Shown here one piece after another: positions 24,564-33,389 of a stretch of DNA of 64,000 nucleotides. A program made the translations under genes and the position numbers. Within the stretch, counting starts at the first letter, position 1. Every line of letters starts with the position of its first letter. The notes under the pieces are model-generated. The model saw only the letters and a list, made by a program, of their open reading frames with translations, made no database searches and was not told the origin of the DNA. The stretch lies in the NCBI GenBank assembly GCA_049517675.1, contig JBEKRV010000002.1, positions 61,769 through 125,768 on the forward strand. The letters are read 5' to 3'. The DNA is from Bog-756 sp049517675 (GTDB lineage: Bacteria; Actinomycetota; Acidimicrobiia; Acidimicrobiales; RAAP-2).

Positions 24564-25412
24564 GTGCCCGACACCGACAGCCCTGACGGCTCCCCCTCCG
24601 ACGACCTGCTCGCCGAGCGGCACGGGCCGGTTCTCACCCTCACCATCAACCGGCCGGAGCGGCGGAACGCCATGACGTGGGAGGTCATCGCCGGACTACG
24701 GCGGGAGTTGGCACGGGCCAAGGTCGATCCGGCAGTTCGGGTCGTCGTGCTGGCCGGTGCCGGTGACCAGGCCTTCTGTGCCGGGGCCGATCTGTCGGGC
24801 ATGGTGCCGAAGGATCCCGGAGGAACGTCGGACGAGTACCTCGACCACCACCTGGCGCGGGGGTGGCTGGCCCAGCTGTTCGAGGAGATGTGGCAGCTCG
24901 GAAAGCCGACGATCGCCCGTGTGCAGGGCTGGGCGATGGCCGGGGGCTTCGGGCTCGCTCTGGCCTGTGACATGGTCATCGCCTCGGACGGCGCCCGCTT
25001 CGGCGCGCCCGAGCTCAACGTCGGTCTGTGGCCGTACATGGTCACGGTGCCGCTGCTCCGGTCGATGCCTCCCAAGAAGGCGCTCGAACTGATGCTGACG
25101 AGCCGGGTGGTGGGGGCCGAGGAGGCGGACCGGATCGGCTTCGTGACCCGGGTGGTCCCTGCTGACGAGCTCGATGCAGCCGTGGCCGACCTCGCTGCGG
25201 TCCTGGCCACGAAGCCCCCCGGGGTGACCAAGCTGGGCCGCGATTCGTTCTACGCTGTGATCGACGCAGCGGCCTCCGAGGCGCTCCCCTATCTCCACGC
25301 CATGCTGACCGTCACCAGCCAGACCGCTGAGGCGAGGGAGGGGATCACCGCATTCGCGGAGAAGCGTCCCCCGTCGTGGCAGGTGGCGCCGGACACCGAC
25401 GGGACCGCCTGA
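24564..25412 (+). CDS. Enoyl-CoA hydratase/isomerase family protein
   Basis: A 282-residue crotonase-fold protein. The two oxyanion-hole segments are CAGADLSGM and WAMAGGFGLALACDMV, followed by PELNVGLWPYMVTVPLLRSM, where hydratases usually have a catalytic Glu. Here the position reads GLWPYM, so the precise reaction is open. It may hydrate enoyl-CoA in beta-oxidation or act as an isomerase. GTG at 24564 has TACCGT six nt upstream and no ribosome site, so it is probably leaderless. It is divergent from the glycosyltransferase gene. Confidence 0.82.
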   Translation: MPDTDSPDGSPSDDLLAERHGPVLTLTINRPERRNAMTWEVIAGLRRELARAKVDPAVRVVVLAGAGDQAFCAGADLSGMVPKDPGGTSDEYLDHHLARGWLAQLFEEMWQLGKPTIARVQGWAMAGGFGLALACDMVIASDGARFGAPELNVGLWPYMVTVPLLRSMPPKKALELMLTSRVVGAEEADRIGFVTRVVPADELDAAVADLAAVLATKPPGVTKLGRDSFYAVIDAAASEALPYLHAMLTVTSQTAEAREGITAFAEKRPPSWQVAPDTDGTA

Positions 25413-25509
25413 CAGCAGTACCGGCCGGGACGAACCTACGGTCGTCCAGCACGTACGGTCATCCATCAGCCACCACCGGACACACCAGACCCCGAGGAGC
25501 CCCGACAGC

Positions 25510-26481
25510 ATGGCGAAACGAGCACTGATCACCGGAGTCACCGGTCAGGACGGCTCCTACCTGGCCGAATTCCTGCTCGATCACGGCTACGAGGTCTGCG
25601 GGATGGTGCGGCGCTCGAGCACCATCAACTTCGAGCGGATCGCTCACATCCAGGACCGGCTCACCCTCGTCGCCGGCGATCTCCTGGACGAGGTGTCCAT
25701 GATCAACATCCTGAAGGAGAACCGGCCGCACGAGGTCTACAACCTGGCTGCCCAGTCCTTCGTCCAGACTTCGTGGAACCAGCCCGTCCTCACCGGTGAG
25801 ACCACGGCCCTCGGGGTCACCCGGGTTCTCGACGCCATCCGCACCGTCGATCCCGAGATCCGCTTCTATCAGGCGAGCTCCTCGGAGATGTTCGGCAAGG
25901 TGCAGGAGGTCCCCCAGGCGGAGTCCACCCCCTTCTACCCGCGCAGTCCCTACGGGGTGGCCAAGGTCTACGGCCACTGGATCACCGTCAACTACCGGGA
26001 GAGTTACGACCTGCACGCCTCGTCGGGGATCCTCTTCAACCACGAGTCGCCGCGACGGGGCCTCGAGTTCGTGACCAGGAAGGTGACCCACGGCGTGGCC
26101 CGGATCGCCGCCGGGATCGACAAGAACCTGGCGCTCGGCAATCTTGACGCCCAGCGCGACTGGGGGTTCGCCGCCGACTACGTCCGGGCCATGTGGCTCA
26201 TGCTCCAGCAGGACCATCCCGACGACTACGTGGTGGCCACCGGGGAGACCCACTCGGTCAAGGAGCTCGTCGAACTGTCGTTCGCCGCCGCGGACCTCGA
26301 CTGGGAGAAGTTCGTCGTGATCGACGAGCGCTTCCTTCGCCCGGCCGAGGTGGACCTCCTGGTGGGCGATCCGGCCAAGGCCGAGAAGACCCTCGGGTGG
26401 CACCGGGAGGTCGATTTCGCCGCCCTGGTCCAGATGATGGTCGAGGCCGACCTGGCCCTGGTGAAGAGCCAGAAGGCCTAG
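25510..26481 (+). CDS. gmd: GDP-mannose 4,6-dehydratase
   Basis: Converts GDP-mannose to GDP-4-keto-6-deoxymannose for deoxyhexose-containing glycans. The 323-residue extended SDR has the NADP-binding loop GVTGQDG, then YNLAAQSFVQTSW, the active-site region SSSEMFGKV and the YGVAKVYGHW Tyr-Lys motif, all characteristic of Gmd. A GAGGAG ribosome site precedes the ATG at 25510. Upstream are two direct copies of TACGGTC (near 25437 and 25453), of which one could be a -10 element. No fucose or rhamnose epimerase is beside it, though a glycosyltransferase lies 1 kb upstream on the other strand. Confidence 0.9.
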   Translation: MAKRALITGVTGQDGSYLAEFLLDHGYEVCGMVRRSSTINFERIAHIQDRLTLVAGDLLDEVSMINILKENRPHEVYNLAAQSFVQTSWNQPVLTGETTALGVTRVLDAIRTVDPEIRFYQASSSEMFGKVQEVPQAESTPFYPRSPYGVAKVYGHWITVNYRESYDLHASSGILFNHESPRRGLEFVTRKVTHGVARIAAGIDKNLALGNLDAQRDWGFAADYVRAMWLMLQQDHPDDYVVATGETHSVKELVELSFAAADLDWEKFVVIDERFLRPAEVDLLVGDPAKAEKTLGWHREVDFAALVQMMVEADLALVKSQKA

Positions 26482-26490
26482 CGGTTGGCC

Positions 26491-27435
26491 ATGGCCGGAC
26501 TGGCGGCGATCCACGCCGACCCGCTCGGCCTGTTGGTCGCCTTCGGCGCCGGGATGCTCTCGTTCCTGTCGCCGTGCGTGCTGCCCCTGGTGCCGGCCTA
26601 CCTGTCGATGGTGTCGGGGCTCTCGGCCGCCGAACTGGGTGCACTGCATCCGGCGCCCCTCGTTCCGTCCGGCACTGCCGCGAGCCGGCCGGTGACGGTC
26701 GGGGCCGGGGACGTCGGATCCGACGCCCGGCCTGTCGTCGGATCCGCGGAAGGCACCGGACCGGTCGACCGTTCCGAGGACGAGGGTGAGCCGGGCCCCA
26801 GCGCCGACGAGCTGAGGCGCCAGCGCAGCCGCCTGCTGAGGGGGATCCTCGCCTTCATCGCCGGCTTCACCGTGGTGTTCACCATCCTCGGTGCCTCGGC
26901 ATCGTCGATCGGACGCCTGTTCCTCACCCACCAGCACGGGCTCGAGGTGGCATCAGGGATCCTGATCGTGGTCTTCGGCGCCGTCCTGGTCGCCATGGCT
27001 GCCGGGGTGACACTCCCCATGGCACTCGCCGGCGAGCGGCGGTTCCTCGTCCGCCCCTCGGTGCTCGGTGCGTGGGCCCCGCCGGTGATGGGGATGGCGT
27101 TCGCCTTCGCCTGGACCCCCTGCATCGGGCCGGTGCTCGGAAGCGTCCTGGCCCTCGCCGCGGGCACGGGGGGCTCGGCCACCGGAGGGATCGCCCTCCT
27201 CCTCGCCTACTCCCTCGGGCTGGGTGTCCCGTTCCTGCTCAGCGGCCTCGCATTCGGTCGGATGACCGACCTCCTGGCCAGGGTGAGGGGTCGTCTGCGC
27301 ATCGTCGACCTGGTCGGAGGGGTCGTCCTGGTCGCCTTCGGGCTGCTGCTCCTGACGGGGAACGTCGACGTCCTGTCGGCCCACATCTCCTCCTGGCTGC
27401 GCGACCTCCACCTGAGCCGGCTGTCGACCAGCTGA
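26491..27435 (+). CDS. ccdA: CcdA-type thiol:disulfide electron carrier
   Basis: Moves reducing power from cytoplasmic thioredoxin across the membrane to extracytoplasmic CcmG/CcmH. The 314-residue protein has six predicted membrane segments and the two functional cysteine segments FLSPCVLPLVPAYL and AWTPCIGPVLGSVLA. A hydrophilic loop of about 60 residues lies between the first and second segments and is longer than in compact CcdA proteins of about 230 residues. ATG at 26491 is chosen over a TTG at 26485. It heads the cytochrome c maturation cluster; a 142-nt gap with a TAGCAT box separates it from ccmA. Confidence 0.87.
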   Translation: MAGLAAIHADPLGLLVAFGAGMLSFLSPCVLPLVPAYLSMVSGLSAAELGALHPAPLVPSGTAASRPVTVGAGDVGSDARPVVGSAEGTGPVDRSEDEGEPGPSADELRRQRSRLLRGILAFIAGFTVVFTILGASASSIGRLFLTHQHGLEVASGILIVVFGAVLVAMAAGVTLPMALAGERRFLVRPSVLGAWAPPVMGMAFAFAWTPCIGPVLGSVLALAAGTGGSATGGIALLLAYSLGLGVPFLLSGLAFGRMTDLLARVRGRLRIVDLVGGVVLVAFGLLLLTGNVDVLSAHISSWLRDLHLSRLSTS

Positions 27436-27577
27436 ACCGGGACGGGAGCTCCGGGTGCCGGACCGCCCGTCCGGTCAGCGCCGCCCGGGATCGTCACGCC
27501 TGCTCGCGGCCCCCGTCGGGCCGGGCCCCGCCCGTCTGGCTACCGCCCGCCCGCCCCCGTAGCATTGGGCGAAGCCC

Positions 27578-28357
27578 ATGGCCCCTGCTGCTCCCCTCTC
27601 CTCCGCAGTCTCCCTTCGTGGCGCGGTCGCGCTCTCCGGACGGTTCCCGCTCCTGGCCGGCGTCGACCTCGACGTGGCCGTGGGGGAGGCCGTCCTGATC
27701 GAGGGTCCGAACGGCGCCGGAAAGACCAGCCTGCTGCGGGTGTGCGCCGGGCTGGTTCCACTGGCCTCGGGCCGTCTGTCGATCCTGGGTCTCGACCCGG
27801 CCCGGCACAGGACGGCCCTACGACGCCGGGTCGGCCTGCTCTCCCACGCCTCCCACCTCTATGACGACCTCACGGTCAGCGAAAACGTCCGGTTCGCCGT
27901 CCGTGCCGCCGGAGGGGACGCCGCCCGGATCGAGCCGGCCTGCGAGAGGTGGGGGCTGGTCGGCCGTCTGGCCAAGACCCCGACGTCCAAGCTGTCCGCC
28001 GGCCAGCGCCGACGGGTGGCATTCGCCGTCCTGACCGCCCGTTGGCCCGAGGTGTGGCTGCTCGACGAGCCCCATGCCGGGCTCGACGCCTCGGCACGCA
28101 ACGTCCTGGACCTGGTGGTCGCCGAGGCGTCCGCCTCCGGGGTCACCGTCCTGATCGCCAGTCACGAGGCGGGTGCGGTCGAAGGGCTGGCGACCCGGGC
28201 GGTCACCGTCGCCGGCGGCCGGGTCACCGCCGAGCGGGCGCTGACCGGCCCTCCGACGGCCTCCGGTGTCGGGGCCGACAGCGCCGAGCCCGCCGACCTG
28301 ACCGATGACACGGCGGACGGCGCCCCGGAGAAGGGACCGGTGGCCCATGTGGCGTGA
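27578..28357 (+). CDS. ccmA: Heme exporter ATP-binding protein CcmA
   Basis: ATPase of the CcmAB(C) complex that releases holo-CcmE loaded with heme in System I cytochrome c maturation. It is 259 residues, with Walker A GPNGAGKT (about residue 45), Q-loop SHASHLYDDLT, signature LSAGQRRR and Walker B VWLLDEPHAGLD. The LSAGQ signature is typical of CcmA. The C-terminal ~40 residues are an extra acidic tail. TAGCAT at 27560-27565 would give an mRNA with a leader of only about five nt. The last 11 nt overlap ccmB. Confidence 0.88.
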   Translation: MAPAAPLSSAVSLRGAVALSGRFPLLAGVDLDVAVGEAVLIEGPNGAGKTSLLRVCAGLVPLASGRLSILGLDPARHRTALRRRVGLLSHASHLYDDLTVSENVRFAVRAAGGDAARIEPACERWGLVGRLAKTPTSKLSAGQRRRVAFAVLTARWPEVWLLDEPHAGLDASARNVLDLVVAEASASGVTVLIASHEAGAVEGLATRAVTVAGGRVTAERALTGPPTASGVGADSAEPADLTDDTADGAPEKGPVAHVA

Positions 28358-29018
28358 CGCGGTCCTGGTGGCCGGAAAGGACTTGCGCATCGAAGGTCGT
28401 TCCCGTGTGGCGCTCTCCCAGGTGGCGCCGTTCGGCATCGTGGCCCTCACCTTGTTCGCGTTCGCCCTGGGCCCCGATCGCGAGGTCATGGCCCATGGTG
28501 CCCCGGGTCTCTTCTGGGTCGCCGTGCTGTTCTGCACCGTGCTGGCCATCCAGCGCAGCGTCTCGGTGGAGTCCGGCGACGGTGCCCGGGACGGTCTGCG
28601 TCTGTCCGGCATCGACCCGGCGGGGGTCTACCTGGGCAAGGCGGCGGCCGTGGCCGTCCAGCTGGTCGTGCTCGAAGTGCTCCTGGGCGTCGGGGTCGTG
28701 CTCCTCTACGGGGCGAGGATCGAGGTGCCGTGGCTGGTCGCCGTGTCGTGCGCGCTCGGAACGGTCGGTCTCGCCACGACCGGCACCCTCTACGGGGCAC
28801 TGTCCGCGGGGCTACGGGTGCGTGAGACGCTGTTGCCGTTCCTCCTCCTCCCGATCGTGGCTCCGGTCCTGTTGGCCGGGACCCGCATCTGGCAGTCGGC
28901 GATGGCCGGCGGAACACCGGCGCAGGGTACCGAGTGGCTGCGCCTGCTCGTGGTCTTCGACGCCGTCTACTTGGCCATCGGTGTGATCCTCTTCGGCCCC
29001 ATCCAGGAGACGGCATGA
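28347..29018 (+). CDS. ccmB: Heme exporter membrane protein CcmB
   Basis: A 223-residue integral membrane protein with six predicted helices, partner of CcmA. The start WRDAVLVAGKDLRIEGRSR is the usual cytoplasmic N-terminus, and LFWVAVLFCTVLAIQRS and LPFLLLPIVAPVLLAG match CcmB family positions. The ATG at 28347 lies inside the end of ccmA, and the stop overlaps the ccmC start by four bases (ATGA). Both overlaps indicate a tightly coupled operon. Confidence 0.88.
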   Translation: MWRDAVLVAGKDLRIEGRSRVALSQVAPFGIVALTLFAFALGPDREVMAHGAPGLFWVAVLFCTVLAIQRSVSVESGDGARDGLRLSGIDPAGVYLGKAAAVAVQLVVLEVLLGVGVVLLYGARIEVPWLVAVSCALGTVGLATTGTLYGALSAGLRVRETLLPFLLLPIVAPVLLAGTRIWQSAMAGGTPAQGTEWLRLLVVFDAVYLAIGVILFGPIQETA

Positions 29019-29896
29019 GCGACGGACCGACCACGACCCAGGCGGGCGTGACCCAGGCACGTGGCGAGGCGCTCCGCGGCCCGGTCACCGAGGGCCACGC
29101 CCTACCGCTCCAGTCGCTCCGGGCGCGGCGGATCGAGCAGACCGTCGGCGTCCTCGCCCTGGTGGGCACCGCAGCAACCGTCTGGCTCGGGCTGTGGGTG
29201 ACCCCGCCCGACAAGGTCCAGGGCGACCTGGTCCGACTGGTCTACATCCACCCGGGTGTGGCCTGGGTGGCGCTCTACCTGGCCTTCGGTCTGGCCGCTG
29301 TCGCCAGCGTGCTCTACCTGTGGCCGAGGACGCGTTCGCTCTTCTGGGACCGCCTGGCCGCCGCCGCCGTCGAGGTGGGTGTCGTCTTCAACGTCTGCAC
29401 GCTGATATCCGGGTCGATCTGGGGCAAGCCGACCTGGGGTGTGTGGTGGGCGTGGGACGCCAGGCTGACCAGCACCGCCGTCCTGCTGGTCCTGTTCCTC
29501 GGCTACATGGCCCTGCGCAGGGTGCCGGCCGAACCCGAGGTCCGTGCTCGGCGCAGCGCGTTCGTGGCCCTCTTCGCCGCCGTGGACATCCCGATCGTCC
29601 ACTTCTCGGTCGACTGGTGGCACACCCTCCACCAGGGGGCCACGGTGCTCAACGCCAACCTCTCGCCGACGATCCACGGGTCGATGGCCTGGACGCTGCT
29701 CCTCGGGTTCGTCGCGTTGACCCTGGTCTTCGTCTGGATGCTTCTGGTCCGCTACCGGATCGGTGTCGTCGAGGACTGGTTGGCCGCCAACGAGCTCGAC
29801 CTCGCCCTCACCGAACGGCGGTCCGAGGGGACCGCAACGGTGGACGGGACCCCGACCCGGGACGTGACCCCGACCCGGTCGGTGGGAGTCGGCTGA
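29015..29896 (+). CDS. ccmC: Heme handling protein CcmC
   Basis: Attaches heme to CcmE at the outer face of the membrane. The 293-residue protein has six predicted membrane helices. The WWD domain reads SIWGKPTWGVWWAWDARLT, and the two axial histidines are in YIHPGVAW and in PIVHFSVDWW. An N-terminal extension of about 35 residues and a threonine-rich C-terminal tail are longer than in E. coli CcmC (245 residues). It starts in an ATGA overlap with ccmB and ends in a TGATG overlap with ccmD. Confidence 0.92.
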   Translation: MSDGPTTTQAGVTQARGEALRGPVTEGHALPLQSLRARRIEQTVGVLALVGTAATVWLGLWVTPPDKVQGDLVRLVYIHPGVAWVALYLAFGLAAVASVLYLWPRTRSLFWDRLAAAAVEVGVVFNVCTLISGSIWGKPTWGVWWAWDARLTSTAVLLVLFLGYMALRRVPAEPEVRARRSAFVALFAAVDIPIVHFSVDWWHTLHQGATVLNANLSPTIHGSMAWTLLLGFVALTLVFVWMLLVRYRIGVVEDWLAANELDLALTERRSEGTATVDGTPTRDVTPTRSVGVG

Positions 29897-30087
29897 TGCG
29901 CTACGTCATCGCCGGTTACGTCATCGTGCTGGGCATCCTGTTCCTCTACGCAGTGCAGCTGGTGTGGCGTCGGCGCCGGCTCACCCGCACCGCGGCCCGG
30001 ATCGCCTCGTCCGCTCCGGACCGCTCGGCGGCCCTCGCGGGACTGCAGGGCGCCCCCCTCACCGCCTCCGAGGAGCGCCGGCAGTGA
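29896..30087 (+). CDS. ccmD: CcmD-like small membrane protein
   Basis: A 63-residue protein with one membrane helix (RYVIAGYVIVLGILFLYAVQ) followed by a basic RRRR-type stop-transfer segment. This fits CcmD, which stabilises the CcmC-CcmE complex. The sequence is too short for strong homology, but position between ccmC and ccmE and overlaps on both sides (TGATG, GTGA) make the call secure. Confidence 0.78.
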   Translation: MRYVIAGYVIVLGILFLYAVQLVWRRRRLTRTAARIASSAPDRSAALAGLQGAPLTASEERRQ

Positions 30088-30596
30088 CGACGGCCCCACC
30101 GGCCCCTCCGGGAGTCTCCGACGGCAATCCGCTCGCCGGCCCTCCCCCTCCGGCGACCCGGGCCGTGCCCCCGAGCCGGGCCCGTCACAAGCTCCGCTAT
30201 GCGGTCGTCGGTCTCGTCCTCGTCGGTGCGCTCGGCTTCCTGATCGCGAAGGGGATCGGATCGGCACTCGACTTCTACCTGACCGCCGACCAGGCGATGG
30301 CCCAGAAGGCCACGCTCGGAGCCAAGACGTTCAACCTGGAGGGTGTGGTCGAGCCGGGCTCGATCCACCCGACGCGGGCGGGTGTGGACTTCGTGGTGAC
30401 CTCGGGCCCCGTGCGTCTCGACGTGCACAACACCGGGAGCCCGCCTCAACTGTTCCAGCCGGACATCCCGGTGATCGCGGTGGGCCACTTCGCCGGCGAC
30501 CTGTTCGTGTCGGATCAGATCCTCGTCAAGCACACGTCCACCTACATCGCCCAGTACCCGGCACGGGTCACCGCTCCCAACGGGAGCAAACGGTGA
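30084..30596 (+). CDS. ccmE: Heme chaperone CcmE
   Basis: Periplasm-facing OB-fold heme chaperone, 170 residues, anchored by one N-terminal helix (about residues 37-57). The heme-binding site is the HxxxY variant, His150 and Tyr154 in KHTSTY, as in E. coli. The cysteine variant seen in archaea is absent. The family patch (V)xYxGxxPDLF is represented by DVHNTGSPPQLFQPDIPV. GTG at 30084 overlaps the ccmD stop. The proline-rich first 35 residues are an extra cytoplasmic segment. Confidence 0.9.
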   Translation: MTTAPPAPPGVSDGNPLAGPPPPATRAVPPSRARHKLRYAVVGLVLVGALGFLIAKGIGSALDFYLTADQAMAQKATLGAKTFNLEGVVEPGSIHPTRAGVDFVVTSGPVRLDVHNTGSPPQLFQPDIPVIAVGHFAGDLFVSDQILVKHTSTYIAQYPARVTAPNGSKR

Positions 30597-30630
30597 CGGA
30601 CGGTCCGGACCACCCGGGCTGCAGCGGCAG

Positions 30631-32700
30631 GTGAACGGCACCTTCGGCCACACCGGCGTCCTGCTGGCCTTCGTGGCCGCCGTCGTCGGGATCGGGGTCC
30701 TGGTCGTCGGGCTCGTGCGGGGTCGGCCGGGCGACCTCCGGCGTGCCCGGGTCTACGCGCCGCTCATCCTCCTCGGTGGTGCGGTGGCGACGGCGGCGAT
30801 GCAGCGGGCGCTCATCACCCACGACTTCTCGCTCACCTACGTGGCCGACAACAACAGCCGGTCGACCCCGTTGCTGTACTCGATCACCGGCATGTGGTCG
30901 GCGCTCGCCGGCTCGATCCTCCTGTGGGGGATCATCCTGGGCGGCTACGCCACGGCGATGGTCTGGCGGTTCCGTGCCCGTGCCGACGACAAGCTCGTCG
31001 CCTGGGCGACGCTCGTCATGTACGTGGTGTCGGCCTTCTTCTTCGGGCTGATGCTCGGTCCGGCCGACCCGTTCACCCATGTGACCGGCGTCGTACCGGC
31101 CAACGGGCTCGGTCCCAACGTGCTCCTCCAGGACAACCCCCTGGTCCTGTTCCACCCGCCTCTCCTCTATCTGGGTCTGGTCGGCTTCACCCTCCCGTTC
31201 GCGTTCGCCGTCGCCTCGCTGGTGACCGGCCGGCTCGACGAGGACTGGCAGGGGGAGACCCGTCGGTGGACCTTGTTCGCCTGGACGTTCCTGACCGTGG
31301 GCATCGTGCTGGGGGCGTGGTGGTCCTACCAGGTGCTCGGGTGGGGCGGCTTCTGGGCGTGGGACCCGGTGGAGAACGCCTCGCTGCTGCCGTGGCTGGT
31401 CGGCACGGCCTACCTGCACTCGGTCATGGTCGAACAGCGGCGCGGCCTGCTGCGGGTCTGGAACCTGTCGTTGGTGGTGGCCACCTTCAGCCTCACCATC
31501 CTCGGCACCTTCCTCACCCGGTCCGGGGTCATCCAGTCGGTGCACTCGTTCTCCGCGTCGACGATCGGACCACTGCTCCTCGGCTTCTTCGGCCTGGTGG
31601 TAACGGTCGGCGTCGGCCTCATCGCGTGGCGGGGGGACAGGCTCCGGTCGCCCGGGGGCATCGACTCGCCACTCAGCCGCGAGGGCGCGTTCCTGGCCAA
31701 CAACCTCCTGTTCGTCCTGTTCGCCTTCGTCGTCCTCCTCGGGACCGTGTTCCCCCTCCTCTACGAGGCGTTGAACGAGGGGGCCCAGGTGGCCGTCGGT
31801 GCTCCCTACTTCAACCGCCTGGTCATCCCCATCGGGCTCGCGCTGGTGTTCCTGATGGCGGTGGCGCCGGCACTCCCGTGGCGGAAGACGTCCGCCGAGG
31901 TCATGCGGGGCCGGCTGGCCGTGCCCGCGGCCATCGGGGTCCTGGTCGTGGTGTGCTGCGTGATCGGCGGCATCCACGGGATCGAGCCGCTCCTCGCATT
32001 CGGCCTCGGGGCGTTCGCCGCATCCTCGGCGGGCAGGGCACTGGTCCTCTCGGTGCGGGGCGCGTGGCGCACGGCACGGGTGGCGGGACGGTCGCCGGCC
32101 CGGTCAGCCCTGGCCGGTTGGCGCGGACTGGTCGGTCGGGCGAACGGCGGCATGATCGTCCACATCGGTGTCGTCCTGATCGCCGTAGGGCTGGCCGCCG
32201 CCACCGCCTTCGGCCAGCGGGGGACCGTCGTCCTCGCCCAGGGACAGGCCGGCTCGTTCGCCGGACACACCGTCGAATTCGACGGTACGCGGATCGTGCG
32301 CACGCCCTCCCACGTCAGCCAGCAGGCACTGCTGCGCGTCGATGGTGGTGCAGTCTTCACCCCCGCCATCAGCCAATTCGGCACCGGCACCCAGGCCGTG
32401 GGCACACCGGCCATCGACTCGAGCCTGACCTCCGACGTCTACCTCACCATCAACTCCATTCCCGGCCGGGGCGGGCAGTGGACCTTCGGCGTCGTGGTCC
32501 AGCCCCTGGTCATGTGGCTCTGGGTCGGCGGGGGACTGATCGTGGTCGGCTCCGTGCTGTCGGCGATCCCCGGTCGGAGGCGCCGACCGACCGACCCGGT
32601 CTCGGCATCGGTGGCCGGAGTCGCGCCCCCACCCGAGCCCGACCCGGCCGACATGCGCCCCGTCGACCGGGAGCCGGTCGGGGCGGGTGAGACCTCGTGA
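30631..32700 (+). CDS. ccmF: Heme lyase subunit CcmF
   Basis: Core of the cytochrome c heme lyase, joining heme from CcmE to CXXCH sites. The 689-residue protein has about 13-15 membrane helices. The WWD domain is GWGGFWAWDPVENASLLPW, followed by AYLHSVMVEQRRG with a conserved histidine and FLTRSGVIQSVHSF. The QDNPLVLFHPPLLYLG segment before it is also typical. GTG at 30631 lies 34 nt after ccmE, and the stop overlaps ccmG by four bases. The length is close to that of proteobacterial CcmF. Confidence 0.93.
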   Translation: MNGTFGHTGVLLAFVAAVVGIGVLVVGLVRGRPGDLRRARVYAPLILLGGAVATAAMQRALITHDFSLTYVADNNSRSTPLLYSITGMWSALAGSILLWGIILGGYATAMVWRFRARADDKLVAWATLVMYVVSAFFFGLMLGPADPFTHVTGVVPANGLGPNVLLQDNPLVLFHPPLLYLGLVGFTLPFAFAVASLVTGRLDEDWQGETRRWTLFAWTFLTVGIVLGAWWSYQVLGWGGFWAWDPVENASLLPWLVGTAYLHSVMVEQRRGLLRVWNLSLVVATFSLTILGTFLTRSGVIQSVHSFSASTIGPLLLGFFGLVVTVGVGLIAWRGDRLRSPGGIDSPLSREGAFLANNLLFVLFAFVVLLGTVFPLLYEALNEGAQVAVGAPYFNRLVIPIGLALVFLMAVAPALPWRKTSAEVMRGRLAVPAAIGVLVVVCCVIGGIHGIEPLLAFGLGAFAASSAGRALVLSVRGAWRTARVAGRSPARSALAGWRGLVGRANGGMIVHIGVVLIAVGLAAATAFGQRGTVVLAQGQAGSFAGHTVEFDGTRIVRTPSHVSQQALLRVDGGAVFTPAISQFGTGTQAVGTPAIDSSLTSDVYLTINSIPGRGGQWTFGVVVQPLVMWLWVGGGLIVVGSVLSAIPGRRRRPTDPVSASVAGVAPPPEPDPADMRPVDREPVGAGETS

Positions 32701-33389
32701 CCCGACCGTCGTCCCCGGTCACCGTGTCGCCGGACGGAAGTCCCCCGGGGACGGTGGACGCCCCCCGGACCCAGGCGACGGGAGCATCGGCGGCACCCAC
32801 GGCGCCCGCCGCGTCGGCAGCAGTCTCGACGACCCCGGCGGCTCCGCCGGTCCGGCACACCGCCCGATGGATCGGGATCGGCGTCCTGGTGATCGCCGCC
32901 GGCCTGATCGCCGTGCTGGCCACCCGTCCGCCGGCCACGGTGGCCGAGGTCCAGAGCCCGCTGGTCGGCAACCAGGCTCCTGGCATCCGTGGGGTGACGG
33001 TCGACGGCCGTCCCTTCGCCCTGCCCCGGGCGCCCGGGACGTACGTGGTCCTCAACTTCTTCGCCAGCTGGTGCGTCCCGTGCCAGGAGGAGGGGCCGAA
33101 CCTCGTACAGTTCGACTTCGAGCACCAGCACCCGGGCGACCCGCGGCTCGTGAGCGTGGTCTTCGACGACACCACGTCCGCCGCCCGGTCCTACCAGGCG
33201 ACGATCGGCGCGACCTGGCCCACGTTGGCCGACCCCGAGGGCGCCCTGGCGCTGAGCTTCGGGGTCCGGGCTCCGCCGTCGACCTTCCTCATCGCCCCCG
33301 ACGGCAAGGTGGTGGCCTACATCGTCGCCCCGGTCACGGCGGCCGACCTCGACACCTTGATCGCCCGCGCCGAAGCGGACGGGGCATGA
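32697..33389 (+). CDS. ccmG: CcmG/ResA-type thioredoxin-like protein
   Basis: Membrane-anchored thiol reductase that keeps apocytochrome c cysteines reduced. It is 230 residues, with a membrane helix at about 57-77 and a thioredoxin fold whose active site is WCVPC (125-129). This is followed by EEGPNL and by the cis-proline segment APPSTFLI. The first 55 residues are a long Pro/Ala/Ser-rich cytoplasmic extension not found in E. coli CcmG. It begins in a GTGA overlap with ccmF, ends in an ATGA overlap with ccmH, and receives electrons from CcdA by inference. Confidence 0.88.
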   Translation: MTRPSSPVTVSPDGSPPGTVDAPRTQATGASAAPTAPAASAAVSTTPAAPPVRHTARWIGIGVLVIAAGLIAVLATRPPATVAEVQSPLVGNQAPGIRGVTVDGRPFALPRAPGTYVVLNFFASWCVPCQEEGPNLVQFDFEHQHPGDPRLVSVVFDDTTSAARSYQATIGATWPTLADPEGALALSFGVRAPPSTFLIAPDGKVVAYIVAPVTAADLDTLIARAEADGA